A stretch of DNA of 64,000 nucleotides. Origin: Gammaproteobacteria bacterium. Its GTDB lineage: Bacteria > Pseudomonadota > Gammaproteobacteria > SZUA-140. Every line of letters starts with the position of its first letter. Position 1 is the first letter of the stretch. Positions 37,885-47,388 of this stretch are shown here, piece by piece. The notes under the pieces were generated by a model that was not told where the DNA came from, searched no databases, and saw only the letters and a program-made list of their open reading frames with translations. The position numbers and the translations under genes were made by a program. The DNA is taken from contig JACREF010000009.1 of NCBI GenBank assembly GCA_016218365.1, positions 124,001 to 188,000 of the forward strand, read 5' to 3'.

Positions 37885-38619
37885 ATGTTCAAGTCGATGC
37901 GTGCAGTGACAATGATGGCGGCGCTGCTGGCGACCCAGGCTTGGTCACCGGCCCAGGCTGCGGTGAGTGATATCCTGTTGCAGTTTCAGAATACCGAGCA
38001 GGCGGCGTTTAATTCCTTTATCGATGATCTGGGCATGATCGTGGCCTATAACCCGGTTGCGCCGGCCGAACCCTATGGCATCACCGGCTTTGACATTGGC
38101 ATTGCCTTGTCGAGTGTCGAGGTCGATGCCACGGTGTGGCAGGGCGCAATGGCTGGCGTCCCGTCATCGATCCCGGTGCCGAAGCTGATGGTGCGTAAGG
38201 GCCTGCCGCTGGGCATCGATGTGGGCATTGAATATACGCAGGTGCCCGGCAGTAATATCACGATCACGGGTGGCGAGCTGCGTTACGCGCTGCTTGACGG
38301 CTCGACGACGCTGCCGGCAGTCAGCCTCAGCGGCCAGATGAGCAATCTGAGCGGTGTTGATGACGTCGACGTGTCGACCTATGGGCTGGATCTGGCCGTC
38401 AGCAAGGGGATTGCGATGTTGACGCCGTATGCCGGGATCGGCCAGGTCTGGGTCGATGGCAAGGATAATCGCGCAGGAGGTCTGGCAGACCACAGTGCAT
38501 CGCTGACCCGCTATTATGCCGGCGCCAAGTTCAGTTTCCTGCCGTTTATGAATATGGTGGCCCAGGCGGACATGGGCGCCGTGCAGGGGTATTCGGTACG
38601 TCTCAACGTCGGCTTCTGA
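37885..38619 (+). CDS. Probable small outer-membrane beta-barrel protein
   Basis: 244 residues from the ATG at 37885, which has a strong GGAGG upstream; an upstream in-frame ATG at 37720 lacks a signal peptide at its start. The signal peptide (MFKSMRAVTMMAALLATQAW, cleavage near AQA-AV) is followed by alternating hydrophobic/polar strands (GLPLGIDVGIEYTQVPG; LTRYYAGAKFSFLPFMNMVA). It ends SVRLNVGF, with the terminal Phe of BAM substrates. There may be a distant similarity to DUF6588-type proteins, but I do not recognise the family with certainty. It is monocistronic, between divergent prmA and convergent topA, with its own terminator. Confidence 0.7.
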   Translation: MFKSMRAVTMMAALLATQAWSPAQAAVSDILLQFQNTEQAAFNSFIDDLGMIVAYNPVAPAEPYGITGFDIGIALSSVEVDATVWQGAMAGVPSSIPVPKLMVRKGLPLGIDVGIEYTQVPGSNITITGGELRYALLDGSTTLPAVSLSGQMSNLSGVDDVDVSTYGLDLAVSKGIAMLTPYAGIGQVWVDGKDNRAGGLADHSASLTRYYAGAKFSFLPFMNMVAQADMGAVQGYSVRLNVGF

Positions 38620-38641
38620 GCCGGCTGGCGATGTCTGCAGA

Positions 38642-38666
38642 CCCCGCATCGTTGCGCGGGGTTTTT
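38642..38666 (+). terminator. Intrinsic terminator after the barrel gene
   Basis: A 6-bp GC stem (CCCCGC / GCGGGG, 38642-38647 and 38656-38661) is followed directly by five T residues, 22 bases after the stop codon. Confidence 0.85.
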
Positions 38667-38729
38667 AATTTTTTGATCGGGACGTACTCCTGAGCGAGAT
38701 GCGGCGTGGCGCACCCGAGGCGGAGTTCG

Positions 38730-41039
38730 TTATTGCGAATCGCCGTCCTTTTCAAACGGCGCCTTGTAACCGCATCCTTCCTGAGGGCAGACCAGCTCGC
38801 TGCCGCTGCGTTTGGTGACCTTGACGGTCAGGATCGGCCAGTTACATTGCGGACATTGCTGCGCGACCGGTTCGTTCCAGGTCGCGTATTCACAATCGGG
38901 GTAGGTGGAGCAGGAATAGAAGACCTTGCCACGGCGCGATTTGCGCTGCAGCATCGTGCCCTTGTTGCAGGTCGGGCAGGTGATCTTGGTGTCCTGGGGT
39001 TTTGCCAGCGGCTCGATGTGGCGGCACTCCGGGTAGTTGCTGCAGCCAATGAACTTGCCATAGCGGCCATGACGGATGAGCAGCTGCCCCTGACACTCTG
39101 GACAGGTGCGGTCGGCAATGGCCTCTTCCTGTTCCTTGGAGTCGCCCTCCTCATTCAGACTGCGGGTGTAATCACATTCCGGGAAACCGGTGCAGCCGAT
39201 GAAGCGGCCGCGGCGCCCGAGCCGGATCGATAAGGGTTTGCCGCATTTGGGGCAGGCCTCATCAAGCGCCTCCTGGGTCACATCCTTGCGTTGGACCGAG
39301 TGCTCCTTGTCATCAACCAGCTGTTTGAAGGGTTGCCAGAATGCCTTTAACAACGGCACCCAGTCCTGCTCGCCGCGCGATACGGCATCCAGCTCATCCT
39401 CGAGATGGGCGGTGAAGTCGTAATCGACATACTGGGTGAAGTGTTCGGTCAGGAACTTGTTGACGATGCGCCCGACATCGGTCGGGCGGAAGCGTTTCTT
39501 GTCCAGTTCGACGTATTCCCGCGCCTGCAGTGTCGCGATGATCGAGGCATAGGTCGACGGGCGGCCGATGCCGTGTTCCTCAAGGGCACGGATCAGGCTG
39601 GCCTCGCTGTAACGCGGCGGCGGCTCGGTGAAATGCTGCTCGGGGACGATGTGCTGCAATGCAATGGCTTCACCCTCCTCCATCAGCGGCAGGATGCGTT
39701 CACGTTCTTCATCCTCCTCTGCCACATGGGCGGCATCATCGACGTCTTCCTGGTAGACGGTCATGAAGCCGGGATGGACGATGGTCGAGCCGGTGGCGCG
39801 GAACGTATTGCCATCACCTGCTGTCAGGTCAATGCTGACGGTGTCGATGGTGGCATGAATCATCTGGCAGGCGATGGCGCGCTTCCAGATCAGGTTGTAG
39901 AGCTTGTACTGATCCGCGGCCAGGTGTTGCTTGATATCGTCCGGGTGGATCTCCGCCGAGGTCGGGCGGATGGCCTCATGGGCCTCCTGGGCATTTTTTG
40001 CCCGGGTTTTGTAATGGCGCGGCTCATCCGGCAGATTATCCTTGCCGTAACGTTCGCTGATATGCCGGCGCAGGTCATCCAGTGCCTCCTGGGCCAGGTT
40101 GACCGAATCGGTACGCATGTAGGTGATCAGGCCCACCGCGCCATCACCGATGTCGATCCCTTCATACAACTGTTGTGCGGCGCGCATGGTGCGTTGGGCC
40201 GAGAACCCCAGCTTGCGGGCGGCCTCCTGCTGTAATGTCGAGGTGATGAACGGTGGCGCAGGATTGCGCTTGCGTTGTTTCTTTTCGATCTTTTGTACCG
40301 TCAGTTTTCCCTGCGCAGCCTGGCGCAGCGCGGCCTCTGCCGCCTTGGCCTCGGTCGCGGTCGTCACGCTGAACTGAGACAGCTTCTCGCCTTTCAGGTG
40401 GGTCAGCCGGGCCGCAAACTCGCTGCCATCCTTGAGCAGCTTGGCTGAGATGGTCCAGTATTCGCGCGGCTTGAAGGCCTCGATCTCCAGTTCGCGCTCC
40501 ACAATCATCCGCAGCGCCGGGCTTTGTACCCGGCCGGCAGACAGGCCGCGGCGGATCTTTTTCCACAGCAGCGGCGACAGGTTGAAGCCGACCAGATAAT
40601 CAAGGGCGCGCCGCGCCTGTTGCGCATTGACCAGGTCCATCGACAGCTCCCGGGGGTGCTCAATGGCCTCCTTGATCGCGCGCTTGGTGATTTCGTTGAA
40701 GACCACACGATGCGTGGTCTTGCCATCCAGCAGCCCGCGTTCCTTCAGGATCTCGAACAGGTGCCAGGAGATGGCCTCGCCCTCGCGGTCCAAGTCGGTG
40801 GCCAGATACAGCTCATCGGCCTTATGCATCGCCTTGGCCAAGGCTTCAATATGCTTGCTGTTCTTGTCGATGATCTGGTAGTTCATCGCAAACTCATGCT
40901 CGGTATCGACGGCGCCTTCCTTCGGGATCAGGTCGCGCACATGTCCGTACGAGGCCAAGACCTGGAAACCACGGCCCAGGTATTTCTTGATGGTCTTGGC
41001 CTTGGCCGGCGATTCAACGATGACGAGATGGGTGGTCAT
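38730..41039 (-). CDS. topA: DNA topoisomerase I
   Basis: Type IA topoisomerase relaxing negative supercoils. 769 residues, shorter than E. coli TopA (865). The Toprim domain starts MTTHLVIVESPAKAKTIKKYL with the acidic DLDREGEA motif. The catalytic Tyr307 lies in LITYMRTDS. Four C-terminal zinc ribbons follow (CPKCGKPL, CPECQGQL, CPTCNKGT, CPQCNWPI, each with a second Cys pair). It is followed in the transcription direction by a converging barrel gene. Upstream on the same strand are smg and dprA, the common gammaproteobacterial order. Confidence 0.97.
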   Translation of the reverse strand: MTTHLVIVESPAKAKTIKKYLGRGFQVLASYGHVRDLIPKEGAVDTEHEFAMNYQIIDKNSKHIEALAKAMHKADELYLATDLDREGEAISWHLFEILKERGLLDGKTTHRVVFNEITKRAIKEAIEHPRELSMDLVNAQQARRALDYLVGFNLSPLLWKKIRRGLSAGRVQSPALRMIVERELEIEAFKPREYWTISAKLLKDGSEFAARLTHLKGEKLSQFSVTTATEAKAAEAALRQAAQGKLTVQKIEKKQRKRNPAPPFITSTLQQEAARKLGFSAQRTMRAAQQLYEGIDIGDGAVGLITYMRTDSVNLAQEALDDLRRHISERYGKDNLPDEPRHYKTRAKNAQEAHEAIRPTSAEIHPDDIKQHLAADQYKLYNLIWKRAIACQMIHATIDTVSIDLTAGDGNTFRATGSTIVHPGFMTVYQEDVDDAAHVAEEDEERERILPLMEEGEAIALQHIVPEQHFTEPPPRYSEASLIRALEEHGIGRPSTYASIIATLQAREYVELDKKRFRPTDVGRIVNKFLTEHFTQYVDYDFTAHLEDELDAVSRGEQDWVPLLKAFWQPFKQLVDDKEHSVQRKDVTQEALDEACPKCGKPLSIRLGRRGRFIGCTGFPECDYTRSLNEEGDSKEQEEAIADRTCPECQGQLLIRHGRYGKFIGCSNYPECRHIEPLAKPQDTKITCPTCNKGTMLQRKSRRGKVFYSCSTYPDCEYATWNEPVAQQCPQCNWPILTVKVTKRSGSELVCPQEGCGYKAPFEKDGDSQ

Positions 41040-41101
41040 GCAAGTGTGGTCACACGGCGCTGGTAGGTTGTGCAGGCATCGGGGGAGGCTGTCGGGTTGG
41101 T

Positions 41102-41587
41102 CTAGTGCAGCAGGCCGACGCGCTGGTCGAAGACCACATCTTCCAGCCAGGTGTAGGCGGTTTCATGGCCAGGCTGATTGAACAGGATCATCAGCAACAC
41201 CCATTTGAACCGGTCAAGGTCAAGCTCACCGCACTCCAGTGCCATGGCGCTGGCGATGATCATCTCGCGGGTGGCGCTGTTGATGATGCCGTTTTGTTCG
41301 AGGAACAGCAGAAAACCCCGGCACTCTATATTAAGCACGGCCAGCTCGGCGCTCGAGAAGATGCGCGCCGACGGCTGGCGCCTACCCTGGGCCCAGTCCG
41401 TCAGGACCGGACGGCTGCTCAGCTCATCCAGCCAGCCCAGCGCGCGCTCTATGTCATGTTCGCGGAAGCCGGCTTCGGACAGGTGCGCCTTCAATGTTGA
41501 TTCATCGGGGTCCGCGGAGGCGTGATCATCGCCTTCCATGTAGTGTTCGACCAGATAGATCAGGACATCGAGCATGGTTTCTTTCAT
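41102..41587 (-). CDS. smg: Smg family protein (DUF494)
   Basis: 161 residues, mostly helical. It starts MKETMLDVLIYLVEHYMEGD and contains ECRGFLLFLEQNGIINSATR and LDRFKWVLLMILFNQPGHE, aligning by eye with E. coli Smg (157). The ATG at 41587 follows GAGG; a second ATG four codons later would match the E. coli length better. It lies 9 bases after dprA and 62 bases before topA on the same strand. Function unknown despite its constant linkage with dprA. Confidence 0.92.
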   Translation of the reverse strand: MKETMLDVLIYLVEHYMEGDDHASADPDESTLKAHLSEAGFREHDIERALGWLDELSSRPVLTDWAQGRRQPSARIFSSAELAVLNIECRGFLLFLEQNGIINSATREMIIASAMALECGELDLDRFKWVLLMILFNQPGHETAYTWLEDVVFDQRVGLLH

Positions 41588-41596
41588 CAGGCCTCT

Positions 41597-42712
41597 TTAT
41601 TTGGTTCGCAGGTAACCGCCGCCTGGTGACAAAACGACCAGCTGCTCAAGTTCCAGCATCAGCAGGATGGAGGAAACCTTTTCAGCCGTCAATCCACTGC
41701 GGGTGATGACGACATCTACAGGGATCGGCTCCGGGCCGAGACTATTTAGCACCTTTTGCGGATCACCTTCAAGATTTCTCTGGACCTGATCTGCGGGCCG
41801 CGTGGTTTCAGGGAGAGCGCAGTGCTGAGCGGCAAACGGAATTTCCTCAAGGATATCAGAGCACTCCTCTACCAGTTTGGCGCCAATACGGATCAAGGCA
41901 TGGCAGCCGGATGACAAGGGATTGCGGATCGATCCAGGGATTGCAAACACCTCGCGCCCCTGTTCGAGGGCCAGCCGGGCCGTGATCAGCGAGCCGCTGC
42001 GCCGCGCCGCCTCGACGACCAGTATTCCGAGGCTCAGGCCGCTGATGATCCGGTTGCGGCGTGGAAAATGTTCGGCCCGGGGTGGGGTGCCGACCGGAAA
42101 CTCACTGACAACGGCGCCGGTTGCGGCAATGCTGTTGGCCAGTTCACCGTGGCTGGCCGGATAGATCCGGTCCAGGCCGGCGCCGGTGATCGCCAGTGTC
42201 ACGCCGCCCGCTGACAATGCCCCGTGATGGCTGGCGGCATCGATGCCAAGCGCCAGACCGCTGGTGATGGCGAGGCCGTGGCGGGCAAGCTGCGCGGCAA
42301 ACTCGTGGGCCAGCTCCCGGCCGGTGGGTGTCGGATTGCGGCTGCCGACGATGGCCAGTTGCGGCCGATGCAGTTGCGCAGGATGGCCGGTGATAAACAG
42401 CACGGGCGGCGGGGCGTGGATCTCGCGCAATTGCGCCGGGTAGGCCGGATCACGGAGACTGATGATGTAGCGGTCGGAGGCGGCGTCGCACCAGACCAGG
42501 TCGCGTTCGACAGCATGCCAGTCGGGTTGTTGCAGATAGCGCTGGGTGATTTCGGGCAGCGCTCGGCGTTGTGGCAGCCCGCGCTCCTCAAACAACTGCT
42601 GCAGCGCAGGCAGTGCATTGCTCAGCCGTTGCAGCTGTACCGGACCCAGCCCGGGTGCATGCAGCAGCGCCAGCATGCAGTCCAGCTCGCTGCGGGAACT
42701 AACAGTCTCCAT
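41597..42712 (-). CDS. dprA: DNA processing protein DprA
   Basis: Loads RecA onto incoming single-stranded DNA during natural transformation. 371 residues. An N-terminal helical SAM-like domain is followed by the Rossmann-like core with LAIVGSRNPTPTGRELA, SGLALGIDAASHHGAL and FPRRNRIISGLS. The C-terminal winged-helix domain occupies about 310-371. It lies between the LysM gene and smg on the minus strand; the gap to the LysM gene is 42 bases. Presence of dprA alone does not prove competence. Confidence 0.95.
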   Translation of the reverse strand: METVSSRSELDCMLALLHAPGLGPVQLQRLSNALPALQQLFEERGLPQRRALPEITQRYLQQPDWHAVERDLVWCDAASDRYIISLRDPAYPAQLREIHAPPPVLFITGHPAQLHRPQLAIVGSRNPTPTGRELAHEFAAQLARHGLAITSGLALGIDAASHHGALSAGGVTLAITGAGLDRIYPASHGELANSIAATGAVVSEFPVGTPPRAEHFPRRNRIISGLSLGILVVEAARRSGSLITARLALEQGREVFAIPGSIRNPLSSGCHALIRIGAKLVEECSDILEEIPFAAQHCALPETTRPADQVQRNLEGDPQKVLNSLGPEPIPVDVVITRSGLTAEKVSSILLMLELEQLVVLSPGGGYLRTK

Positions 42713-42754
42713 GTCTTCAGTGCCTCCATTCCTTGGAGTGTTATCACACCCTGT

Positions 42755-43855
42755 TCAGGGCGCGCTGACGCTATCCTTTACCCTTAATTCCTTCAGTGAT
42801 TCCATGACCAGGGCGTAGCTAACCTTGGCGAAGGGGCGGATGATCATGACAGACCCGAGACGCTGGCCCGGTACCGTGACGCTGGAACGCAGATTGGACG
42901 TGTAGTGGTCCTTCATGCGGCTGTCCTGCTGATGTGCCATCAGCACATGGCCGACCTCCAGCCCATGGTTGAGTCCAACATTCAGCACGACGATCTGATA
43001 CTGTCCGGCCATGTTATTGCCATCCAGTATCGATATGATCTTGCCGCGGACCGCCTGGTCGGGCACATGGGGCAGAAAGTGCCGCGGGACGGTGTCCTGT
43101 TGCGTTGGGACCAGCCGGTCACCTGAGCGGACCTCATGTGTGGCATCAACGATGTCCAGTACCGCCGGGTCTCCGGAGCGGGCGACGCTCGCCTCGCCGA
43201 TATGCAAGGCCTCATAACCGAGCAAGCGCTTGTTGTCCGGGTCAACATAGGCCTTGCCCTGACGCAGGATGCTCCAGTTGGCGGCAGGGTTCTTGCCCAG
43301 GCCGCGGGCATGGACCTGCTCCTTGGAGGCGCTGATCAGTTTATTGTCTGCCGCGGAGAGGACATATGCCGTCTTGCCCAGCTCGGATTTGTCTACGACA
43401 CGCGGAAATTGCAGGAATTTGTCCAGGATGTCATCGGCCACGGTCGGGATGGCGGCGGTTTCGGGCAATGCCGTGCTGTAAACGCGCGGCTCCAGCCGGA
43501 GCACACCCTGTGGCGCGGCGTCATCCTGATGCGGGGGCGCAGCCTGTGGTTGAGGTGCCGGCTCCGGGCCGCGCGTGATGGCAATCCTGGGTTGCCCATC
43601 CACATAATGAAAACGGATGCTGTCACCGGGCAGGATCAGATGCGGGTTGGGGATCTCGGGGTTGACCTGCCAGATGTCAGGCCAGCGCCACGGATCCTGC
43701 AGAAACATCGACGAGATCCCCCACAAGGTATCGCCACGTTTGACGGTGTATTGTTCAGGGTGGTCGGCGCGTAGCGCCGGCGGATCGATAGCCCCGTAGC
43801 CGGGCGGCGGCAGTATCAACAAGGCCAGCAGGCCGCAGAGCAAGGTGGTGCGCAT
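42755..43855 (-). CDS. Exported LysM-domain protein
   Basis: 366 residues from the ATG at 43853-43855; an in-frame start at 43885 would place basic residues before the signal peptide. The signal peptide is MRTTLLCGLLALLILPPPGY. A LysM module follows at about 35-85 (YTVKRGDTLWGISSMFL; WPDIWQVNPEIPNPH), predicted to bind peptidoglycan. The remaining 270 residues include a segment like the family found next to dprA in gammaproteobacteria (VGHVLMAHQQDS). It is divergent from def with 131 bases between starts. The role is cell-wall related by domain and unproven. Confidence 0.9.
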   Translation of the reverse strand: MRTTLLCGLLALLILPPPGYGAIDPPALRADHPEQYTVKRGDTLWGISSMFLQDPWRWPDIWQVNPEIPNPHLILPGDSIRFHYVDGQPRIAITRGPEPAPQPQAAPPHQDDAAPQGVLRLEPRVYSTALPETAAIPTVADDILDKFLQFPRVVDKSELGKTAYVLSAADNKLISASKEQVHARGLGKNPAANWSILRQGKAYVDPDNKRLLGYEALHIGEASVARSGDPAVLDIVDATHEVRSGDRLVPTQQDTVPRHFLPHVPDQAVRGKIISILDGNNMAGQYQIVVLNVGLNHGLEVGHVLMAHQQDSRMKDHYTSNLRSSVTVPGQRLGSVMIIRPFAKVSYALVMESLKELRVKDSVSAP

Positions 43856-43986
43856 GTGGATAGACCTTTGTCGGTAACCGATCATCAGCTGAAAAGATTC
43901 CCCTTATGTAGCGGGATTCTGGCACAATCCTTTATGATTTTCCTGTGTTGCGTCAAGTTGATTTTTCAGCGTCCGGATACCCCGAC

Positions 43987-44490
43987 ATGGCCATCCTTCA
44001 TATCCTGCATTATCCCGATGAACGGCTGCGCCGCAAGGCGGTGCCGGTAACCTCATTCGGTCCCCCGTTGCAGCGGCTGATCAGTGATATGCTCGAGACC
44101 ATGTATGATGCCCCCGGGGTTGGTCTTGCCGCTCCCCAGGTCGACGTCGATCAGCGCCTGCTGGTCATCGATATCAGTGAGGATCGCAGCCGGCCGCTGT
44201 GTCTGATCAATCCCGAGATCCTGGAGTGCAGTGATTCCGAGCAGATGGAGGAGGGGTGTTTGTCGGTACCCGGCGTCTATGAGAAGGTCGAGCGGGCGGC
44301 GTGGGTGCGGGTACGGGCCCAGGATCGTGATGGCACGTCATTTGAGCTCGAGGCCGATGGTTTGCTGGCAGTGTGTATCCAGCATGAGATCGATCACCTG
44401 GAAGGCAAATTATTTGTCGATTATCTGTCGTCGCTGAAACGCAAACGCCTCGACAAGCGCCTGGACAAGATGCGCCGGCATAATATGTGA
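43987..44490 (+). CDS. def: Peptide deformylase
   Basis: Removes the formyl group from nascent protein N-termini, Fe2+/Zn2+ dependent. 167 residues from the ATG at 43987. All three family motifs are present: [16 protein letters not shown] (metal Cys) and the metal site HEIDH (133-137). The operon continues with fmt, whose possible GTG start overlaps this stop. An in-frame start at 43945 would add 14 residues not seen in the family. Confidence 0.97.
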   Translation: MAILHILHYPDERLRRKAVPVTSFGPPLQRLISDMLETMYDAPGVGLAAPQVDVDQRLLVIDISEDRSRPLCLINPEILECSDSEQMEEGCLSVPGVYEKVERAAWVRVRAQDRDGTSFELEADGLLAVCIQHEIDHLEGKLFVDYLSSLKRKRLDKRLDKMRRHNM

Positions 44491-44510
44491 TCGGGCGTAC
44501 GGAGCTACGG

Positions 44511-45452
44511 ATGACTGCTGCATTGAAGATCGTTTTTGCCGGTACGCCGGAGTTTGCGGCCGCCAGCCTGCAGGCCGTCCTCGATGGCCGGCATCAGGTG
44601 CTGGCGGTCTATACCCAGCCGGACCGGCCGGCCGGCCGCGGCCGCCAGCTGCTGGCCAGCCCGGTCAAGCAGCTGGCCCTGCGTCACGGCTTGCCCGTTT
44701 GTCAGCCGCAGGGCCTGCGTCAGCCCGAAGTGCAGCAGCAGCTGCGATCCTGGGACGCGGATCTGATGATCGTCGTGGCTTATGGCCTGTTATTGCCGCC
44801 GGCGGTGTTGCAGATACCGAGGCTGGGGTGCATCAATGTACACGCCTCGTTATTGCCACGCTGGCGCGGGGCGGCCCCGATCCAGCGCGCGATCATGGCC
44901 GGGGATACCGAAACCGGCATCACCATCATGCAGATGGATCAGGGGCTGGATACCGGTCCGATGCTGATGTCGCGCCGTTGCCCGATCCACGGCGATGACA
45001 CCGGCGGTACGCTGCATGATCGACTGGCGCGACTGGGGGCAGAACTGCTGCTGGAGGTGCTGGAGCGCGTCGCCACAACCGAGGTCGCCGCGACACCGCA
45101 GGAGCAGGACCGGGCCTGTTATGCCGCCAAGCTGGACAAGGAAGAGGCCTGTATCGACTGGTCACGCCCGGCCGTGGAGCTGGAGCGGATGGTGCGGGCC
45201 TTTGATCCGTGGCCAGTGGCGTATACCTCTCTCGGTCAGCTTCGGTTGCGGGTCTGGCAGGCCGAGCTCTGTGGCGGTGCGAAGGGTGCGCCGGGCACTG
45301 TGATCGGCGTCGGCCGGGCAGGCATCGAGGTGGCCTGTGGTCATGGCAGCCTGCGCTTGCAGCAGCTGCAGTTGCCAGGCGGTAAACGGATCACCGCTCG
45401 CGACTTTCTCAATGCCCATGCGCTACAGCCTGGCCAGGTGCTGGGGGGCTGA
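44511..45452 (+). CDS. fmt: Methionyl-tRNA formyltransferase
   Basis: Formylates initiator Met-tRNA with 10-formyl-THF. 313 residues (E. coli 315). The N-terminal domain has KIVFAGTPEFAAASLQAVL, the SLLPRWRGAAPIQRA active-site block with catalytic Asn/His/Asp elements and the loop ITIMQMDQGLDTGPML. The C-terminal OB-like domain begins near 205. The ATG at 44511, with GGAG six bases upstream, is preferred to the GTG at 44487. The stop overlaps the rsmB start by one base. Confidence 0.97.
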   Translation: MTAALKIVFAGTPEFAAASLQAVLDGRHQVLAVYTQPDRPAGRGRQLLASPVKQLALRHGLPVCQPQGLRQPEVQQQLRSWDADLMIVVAYGLLLPPAVLQIPRLGCINVHASLLPRWRGAAPIQRAIMAGDTETGITIMQMDQGLDTGPMLMSRRCPIHGDDTGGTLHDRLARLGAELLLEVLERVATTEVAATPQEQDRACYAAKLDKEEACIDWSRPAVELERMVRAFDPWPVAYTSLGQLRLRVWQAELCGGAKGAPGTVIGVGRAGIEVACGHGSLRLQQLQLPGGKRITARDFLNAHALQPGQVLGG

Positions 45453-46783
45453 TGGGACGTCGTCCATCCGGCGTCGCGACCTCGGATGATCCCCGCGTTA
45501 TTGCTGCCCGCTGTCTTGTCGAGCTGACAACGGAGCATCGTTCGCTGTCCCAATTATTGCCAGCGTACCTGGCGGGACTGGAGCCGACCACACGGGCCCT
45601 GGTGCAGGAGCTGTGTTTTGGCGTTGCCCGTTGGCATAGCCGCCTGGAGTATCTCGCCACTCAGCTGCTGGAGCGGCCGCTCAGGGGGCGCGACGCGGAT
45701 GTCCAGATGTTGATCCTGATCGGGATCTACCAACTTATATATATGCGGATCGCCGCGCATGCGGCCGTGGACCAGACCGTGGCCGCGGCGGGACATCTGG
45801 GCAAGGGCTGGGCGCGGGGGCTGGTCAATGCGGTGTTGCGCAACCTGCAGCGTCGTCGCGAGGAATTGCTGGCCGGGGCCGAGCAGGATGCCGTGGCGCG
45901 CTGGGCACACCCGGCATGGTGGCTGACGCGCTTGCAGCAGGCATGGCCGGCCGACTGGACAACGATCCTGGAGGCCAATAATTCCCGGCCGCCGATGACC
46001 CTGCGTATCAACATGGCGCGTACAACCCGCCAGCTTTATCTGCAGCGCTTGCTGCAGGCGGGTATCGCGGCCGACGAGGTGGCGGCAGTGCCGTCGGCGC
46101 TGACGCTGCATCAGCCGATGGACGTTGCCCGGTTGCCGGGTTTTGCCGAGGGCGATGTGTCGGTGCAGGATGCAGCCGCACAACTCGCGGCACCGCTGCT
46201 GGCGCCGCTGCCGGGAGAGCGGGTGCTTGATGCCTGTGCTGCGCCCGGCGGCAAGACCTGTCATGTGCTGGAGTGTCAGCCTGCGCTGGCCGCGCTGCTG
46301 GCGCTGGATCATGATCCGCAGCGTTTGCACCGCATCAGCGAAAACTTGCAGCGGACAGGGGTGCGGGCGGATCTGGTGTGCGCTGATGCCGCCGTTCCCG
46401 CCACCTGGTGGGACGGGGTCCCTTTTGATCGCATCTTGCTTGATGCCCCCTGTTCGGCAAGCGGTATCATCCGCCGCCACCCGGATATCAAATTATTAAG
46501 GCAGCCGGCGGATATCAGTGCATTGGTGATCCAGCAACGCTTGATCCTCGATGCGCTGTGGGGTGCGCTCAGGCCGGGCGGTTTGCTGTTGTATGTGACC
46601 TGTTCCATACTACCTGAGGAGAACACCGAGCAGATGATAGCGTTCATGGCGCGACATCCGGAGGCGACCGAGGGCGGCATTGATGCCAGCTGGGGTCGGC
46701 CGATGGCGGTTGGGCGTCAGATACTCAGCGGGGATCAGGGGATGGACGGTTTCTATTATGCCGCGCTGCGCAAACGGCCGTGA
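45452..46783 (+). CDS. rsmB: 16S rRNA (cytosine-967-C5)-methyltransferase
   Basis: SAM-dependent m5C967 methylation of 16S rRNA. 443 residues. The N-terminal NusB-like domain (about 10-140) is followed by the methyltransferase core with VLDACAAPGGKTCHVLE, DAPCSASGIIRRHPDIK and the catalytic Cys384 in VTCSILPEEN. The ATG shares one base with the fmt stop (TGATG), and the DUF4390 gene begins at its stop codon. This def-fmt-rsmB operon is standard for the class. Confidence 0.96.
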   Translation: MGRRPSGVATSDDPRVIAARCLVELTTEHRSLSQLLPAYLAGLEPTTRALVQELCFGVARWHSRLEYLATQLLERPLRGRDADVQMLILIGIYQLIYMRIAAHAAVDQTVAAAGHLGKGWARGLVNAVLRNLQRRREELLAGAEQDAVARWAHPAWWLTRLQQAWPADWTTILEANNSRPPMTLRINMARTTRQLYLQRLLQAGIAADEVAAVPSALTLHQPMDVARLPGFAEGDVSVQDAAAQLAAPLLAPLPGERVLDACAAPGGKTCHVLECQPALAALLALDHDPQRLHRISENLQRTGVRADLVCADAAVPATWWDGVPFDRILLDAPCSASGIIRRHPDIKLLRQPADISALVIQQRLILDALWGALRPGGLLLYVTCSILPEENTEQMIAFMARHPEATEGGIDASWGRPMAVGRQILSGDQGMDGFYYAALRKRP

Positions 46784-47388
46784 GCATGACCCGATCTGAG
46801 GGTGGGAGGTGGTGGATTCTGCCTAGCCCGAGATGGCGCGGCTGGATCTGCGGCATCGTGCTGGGTTTCGCGCCACTGGCGGCTTGCCTTGCCGCGCCGT
46901 CGGTGACTATTGACAGTGTACGAGCCAGTCGTGATGAGGCCGTCTATTATCTTGACCTGCGGTTGGGTTACCAATTGAGTGATGCAATGCGCGATGCCGT
47001 GCTGAACGGGATGGCGCTGACCTTTCTGGTTGAGATCGAGTTGCTGCGGGAACGGAAGTATGCCTGGGACAGCACTGTGGCCACATTGGAACAGCGTTAT
47101 CGGATCAGCCATCAGACATTAACAGGCAACTATCTGGTACAGAATCTCAACAGCGGTGCGCAACATATCCTGCCGACGCTGGAGGCGGCGTTGTCGGTCG
47201 CCGGGATCGTGACTCGGCTGCCGGTGATCGATCGAAACCTGCTGGAGGAAGGTGAGCGTTATTATGGCAGGGTGCGCGCTGGTCTGGATGTCGATGATCT
47301 GCCGATTCCATTGCGGCTGCAATCCTACCTGGCGATGGCGCCGGGCTGGAATATGAGCAGTGATTGGGTGTCATGGAAGTTGCCGTGA
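46780..47388 (+). CDS. Exported DUF4390 protein
   Basis: 202 residues. It starts with GTG at 46780 overlapping the rsmB stop, or ATG at 46786. An N-terminal membrane or signal segment (GWICGIVLGFAPLAACLAAP) precedes a DUF4390-type domain with YLDLRLGYQLSDAMRDAVLNG and LLRERKYAWDSTVATLEQRY. Genes of this family usually sit between rsmB and the NtrY-type kinase, as here; the kinase start lies inside its last codons. Function unknown, probably periplasmic. Confidence 0.85.
   Translation: MSMTRSEGGRWWILPSPRWRGWICGIVLGFAPLAACLAAPSVTIDSVRASRDEAVYYLDLRLGYQLSDAMRDAVLNGMALTFLVEIELLRERKYAWDSTVATLEQRYRISHQTLTGNYLVQNLNSGAQHILPTLEAALSVAGIVTRLPVIDRNLLEEGERYYGRVRAGLDVDDLPIPLRLQSYLAMAPGWNMSSDWVSWKLP

Noticed and set aside
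43920-43935. A sigma-54-like site TGGCAC-N5-TTTAT upstream of def
   Set aside because: The -24 half is good but the -12 half lacks the required GC; def is not expected to need sigma-54.
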